A DNA stretch of 64,000 bases from Marchantia polymorpha subsp. ruderalis. Its lineage: Eukaryota; Streptophyta; Marchantiopsida; Marchantiales; Marchantiaceae. The stretch's first letter is position 1, and each line of letters opens with the position of its first letter. The translations under genes were made by a program, and so were the position numbers. Where the stretch lies: assembly GCA_037833965.1 (NCBI GenBank), contig AP031352.1, positions 21,990,501 through 22,054,500 on the forward strand, in the 5' to 3' direction. Below the pieces are notes generated by a model. The model did not search any database. It was given only the letters and a program-made list of their open reading frames with translations, and was not told where the DNA came from. This document shows, one piece after another, positions 60,035-64,000 of the stretch.

Positions 60035-61024
60035 TTTAGGACTGTTTGAAGTTACATCCCCTGAGTAATTTATTTTCCCCTCATTAACTTATTGAACGAG
60101 TGGTTTAGTGTCCAACACGAAAGTACTCGTTGAATAAGTTAGTGAAAACTAAACAAATCTAAAACTAAAATCTTTTGTGTGTCTTTGTACTTGAATAGAT
60201 CAAACAGTGTACTTCACTTGATAATGATATGGAAATGCGGAAAATTGATTCATCATCATCGTCACCTGTGGATCCTAGGGTTTAGGGTTTAGTGAGGGTT
60301 TAGGGTTATGTGAGGCAAAATTTACTCAAGGTTCTCAAATAGCAAAGATAACTTAATAATTAAGTTTGTGATCAAATTAAATTTTTATATCCACTTTAAA
60401 TATTTTTTCAACAACACTCATGACCTCATGCCCAAGATATCAATGGATTTACAGAGTCTTTCATTAAGCAATTAGATTTATCAGTAATACTGTTATTAAG
60501 GAGTTATAACTTTCCTCGTCGTCTTCGCAGTGTCACCCTTGCTAGCTTTAAGAACTCATTACTATATTTTATTGCACCAAAAAAAATGGTTATCTAGCAC
60601 ACTTACTGCCATGAGCTACCTAAACATACAATAATCATGGTTTCTAATACTCTACCATAAAAGATAAAGTAAATTATGTAAATTTGAAAATAAAATAAAT
60701 TTGGATGTGATTGAGTATATATCATCAGGTAATATGATCAAGTAGCTTAAATTCATTATTATATTTTTGTTTCAAACCAATAATTTCAATGAAAGTGTAA
60801 AATATTCTTATCAAGCTCCCTTGTCACTTAACGTGTGTGCAGTCACACATGAGTTACTTTTTTTTAAACAAAAAGTAAAAGTCAAGTTATAAATAAAGAA
60901 ACAAAATTGATTTAAAATATGAATAAAAAAGACAATAAATGTCAATGTAAAAAAATGAAAATTTTGAAAAAGTGAGTCAATGAATTATTGAGTATGAAAA
61001 TTTACTTAAAAATTCCAATTGGAA
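60035..61024. other. AT-rich island, unit copy 3
   Basis: Copy of 8501-9490, with the telomere-like motif at 60277-60308. Confidence 0.6.
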
Positions 61025-61154
61025 GTTACATTTATTGCTCTTTATCTAAAATAAGCGTGGAAAGCACATTACTAAAGAGGTGGAGGGTTAACCTATTCCT
61101 TGACAGGTTGATATTTGAATTTGAATGGAGACCATGAAAGAACTATCAAATACC

Positions 61155-61615
61155 AGAAAGAACTATCAAATGAACTGATGGAAGTAGTATAGCTGATCCA
61201 TTCCCTTCAATCGACTGGATGTTTGCAAGCTTTATTATCTTAAATGGAAACCGACCATCTAATGTTCATTCATGCCCCTTGCAATCGAATTGCACATGAG
61301 CCCCATTCCAGTTGTGAGCAAAATCACCTTTTTTCCCCGGTTGACGAATCTAGCCAATAGAGTGAATACTTTCTGGAAACTCATGAGAGAAGTTTGAACG
61401 TAGTGATTACAGCATAACATTTATTTTTCAAAAGGTTGCCGTCGGAACTGGGATGAACCGCTTTACTTCCGACGTCGTGGGACCTTCTGAAGTAAAAACT
61501 GTCACCGTCCACTTCCCAGTAGTCATGTTGTACACCAAAGCCCGATGCGACCAGAACAAGCTTGAAAGGAAAATGATATGATCCCCTTGCCCGTTCCAAC
61601 TTCCTACGTACCTTC
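61155..61615 (-). pseudogene. F-box-associated fragment A, unit copy 3
   Basis: Copy of 9621-10081, between direct repeats at 61027-61128 and 61628-61729. Confidence 0.6.
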
Positions 61616-62055
61616 CTTCTTACTTCCTACATTTATTGCTCTTTATCTAAAATAAGCGTGGAAAGCACATTACTAAAGAGGTGGAGGGTTAACCTATTTC
61701 TTGACCGGTTGATATTTGAATTTGAATGGTTTCGCGCGTTCCGCGCGAAACCATTCAAATTTTTGAAAAATGTGTGTTACAAGGGACTGCCCGGGCGAAC
61801 ACAATATAAGAGCCTTGAGGATTATGTTTCGAGCCTGTATCTGATCGTTGGATCGCATAGCGACCCTTTACCTCATAACGATCGGGATGGGGGGCATCAA
61901 AGCTTGTGTATCAGCATTCGGAGTAGATCAATTCGATTCCGAGGACCCCGGGGAGTCGAAAAGTCTGCCTCATTACTTCAGTGTGTTCTTCGGCTCCGTT
62001 GAATCCATATCGTGAGAGTCGAGGCGAACAGTGACCTATTCGCCTAGACTCTCTC

Positions 62056-62205
62056 GTGATATGGATTCAAGAGTACAAAGGCTGGAAATGGGGCTATTCC
62101 ATATTGGCCATAGTCATGGGTGCAGCTCTTGTCCTGCTCGTAAGTGCACGGAGTTTCTTCAGGTACAGAGTTCCCATAGGCAGTCCATTCACTTCCGTGG
62201 CCAGA
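62056..62205 (+). pseudogene. NPF transporter fragment, unit copy 3
   Basis: Copy of 10522-10671, with the junction hairpin at 61999-62070. Confidence 0.7.
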
Positions 62206-62237
62206 GAAACCGCAAGCTCCCCACTCAAACGGACCAG

Positions 62238-64000
62238 CGTTTATTGATCGTTACCTCTCTCTTTCTTCGAGCTCTGAATGTGTACGCTTCTACTGCTGGT
62301 AAGTCAAACCGCATGATCTTGGGATTCCCATTCTCCTCTTTTATCTCCAACGTTCTCCTTGAACTACGCGTGGCTCAATCGTGAAGAGGAATTGAGCGTT
62401 GATTTTGGAATTTTCGTGGGGGCGAGTGGGTTCGCCTGATGAGGAGGAATAGGAATTTAATTTCTTTAGTTTGTAAGTTTTATTTCCCCGGACGTCCTTT
62501 CGGGTGTCGCAACTTATTCACATTGTTCAAATTTCCGATTATGGGAGCTGAGCGATATCTGTCGACATGATGTTTTGGTCAATATAGTCACGATTCCTCA
62601 TTCGTGAGGACAATTGTATCGGTAGCTGTCAGTATTTGGTATTTAGATCAGTGATCATAATGATCGCGAAGCCTAAAGACTGCTGGAGCACAGTTTTCGT
62701 GTTCATGTGTTGCCAGAATTTTCTCACCTCTCATACACAGCTCGTTGTACCACTTCAAGTTCCGGGCTTTACAGCAAGATTAGTTCGATGCCGAGAACTT
62801 AAGTTGCAGCTTGGCTCAGAGCTTTTTCTCAACGCTTGTGTCCAAAGGTGTACTCCAGAATGCTTCACTTGAAGATGATAATCATCTTGGAGAGAAAGAG
62901 GTCAACCACAGAGTTCATTGAATGCCAACCGTGCCGACCTTTTACCTCTTTCCCTATGCAAGGGTTGTGAGCAAAGTAAAGGATGCACTTTGCAATATTT
63001 CAATATGATTAGGTCTTGGACTCATGTATATTCCCACCCCGGATTTCGTCACGTGGCTGTGTCAGAGGTCTGCTCAGCTTACTGTCTCTCAAGATATTAT
63101 ACGCTGAACACTTACGTGATCAGAGTGCCGGAATCAGTGAGGGTGGCAATCCAGTAAACTTGATCAACCCATCGAAGGAATGCGGCCCCTCAAAGCGAGA
63201 TTTCTAGCGGTTCTGCTGAGTTTGGCCGAAGATATGCTTCTCTGATTTCAAGTTATAGATTGTGCAAGTTTGTTAAAAGAGCCCTCCTATCGTCGTTCTT
63301 CGTTGTATCCTAGATATAACCATCTCATTTAGAGAAATGGATACTTATTTATCTACCGGGTAATGTTTTTGGTGTCTCGGAACCAATTTGGACTAATTGA
63401 TTCATCATTCAATCACGGCCTTCACCTTGTCGACTCATATCTGCCAGCCCCTTGATGATAAGTAGGCGCCGACTGTGAGGGGTAACCTGATCAGAGAGCT
63501 GAAGCATTTTGTCCTTGGTGACAATGTATCTGGTGCAGTAAGCTTGCAACAACTACGGAAATGAGCTTGATTCTAACCATAACATTGCTAACCTTAGTAT
63601 TGCTTGCCAGCTAAGTTTTTACCTGTTCCTCTGAAGGAAGTTCAAGTAGGGCTTTTCCTTATAGAACCAACTTTGCAACATGAATTTCTGTCCCGAGTGT
63701 GGTGAAGGGTTCAAATTCGAATAGCATGGTGGGCGGAGCTATCACGTAGCAAATTAAGTCTTCTTTAGTTCGCTACTGCAGATCGCTAAGTGTGTAGAGA
63801 TGAGTAGTGGGATGAGACTTATACTGCTTGGGAAGAGTAAACTCGTTATCCGCTCGTGGAAAGAGCTGCATTGAGGTCTTCAAGTTTAGTCGATTTTGCG
63901 TTAGGGCAATTCATTACAGGTTTCTATGTGAGGTACTTTTAATACTGGAAGGGGTTTGACGTAGGAAACACTTTACCTTGCATGTGGTTGACATGGAAGA
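62238..64000 (+). pseudogene. P58IPK: P58IPK-like fragment, first exon and part of intron, unit copy 3
   Basis: The signal-peptide-like exon piece at 62238-62298 and the first part of the long intron; the window ends before the TPR exons. Confidence 0.55.

Larger units (their letters stand above)
51535..64000. repeat. Macro-tandem repeat, copy 3 (first 12,466 bp only)
   Basis: Direct copy matching 1-12466, cut by the window end inside the first intron of the P58IPK-like fragment. The array therefore extends past the right edge, and probably past the left edge. It has A at 54248, like copy 2. Confidence 0.97.

Overview
The window is nuclear DNA from a land plant. Supporting signs are TTTAGGG-type telomere motifs near 8743, GT-AG introns, an LRR receptor-like protein without a kinase, and remnants of plant gene families (vacuolar iron transporter VIT1, NRT1/PTR transporter, P58IPK/DNAJC3 co-chaperone, F-box proteins with an F-box-associated C-terminus). 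The intron-poor LRR gene and the style of the F-box genes suggest a bryophyte or other early-diverging lineage, but that is only an impression.

The dominant fact is architecture. The window is a head-to-tail array of one 25,767-bp unit: copy 1 is 1-25767, copy 2 is 25768-51534, and copy 3 is 51535-64000 (cut by the window end at unit position 12466). The phase is arbitrary because the window starts inside the array. Every reading frame I compared is the same in all copies. I found one base difference (2714 G; A at 28481 and 54248). This is either a very recent amplification, an actively homogenised macrosatellite, or an assembly duplication.

One unit, in copy-1 coordinates: 1-2510 holds two copies of a local tandem duplication (blocks R and V) carrying pieces of a VIT1-like gene. 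2511-5100 has no recognisable gene. 5288-5953 holds unrecognised, possibly coding frames. 6236-6910 is an F-box pseudogene on the minus strand. 8500-9490 is an AT-rich island with short telomere-like repeats. 9493-10195 is an F-box C-terminal fragment between 102-bp direct repeats. 10522-10671 is an NRT1/PTR transporter fragment, fused to a P58IPK-like TPR gene fragment with intact introns (10704-14135). The latter is cut off by a GC-rich cluster of palindromes (14136-14321). 14321-15136 is a 272-bp repeat in three copies. 15352-15447 and 16051-16511 are further F-box fragments. 17512-18574 is an unrecognised four-helix membrane protein gene (minus). 20184-23228 is a complete-looking LRR receptor-like protein exon (minus). 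24791-25819 is the fuller VIT1-like remnant (minus).

The unit is therefore a patchwork of host gene fragments, copied as DNA with introns, around one clearly open gene (LRR) and one possible one (membrane protein). Perfect short inverted repeats are far more frequent than chance predicts and several sit at fragment junctions, which points to fold-back or template-switch replication as the assembling process. The pieces do not form a pathway. The most likely functional consequence of the array is extra dosage of the LRR receptor.
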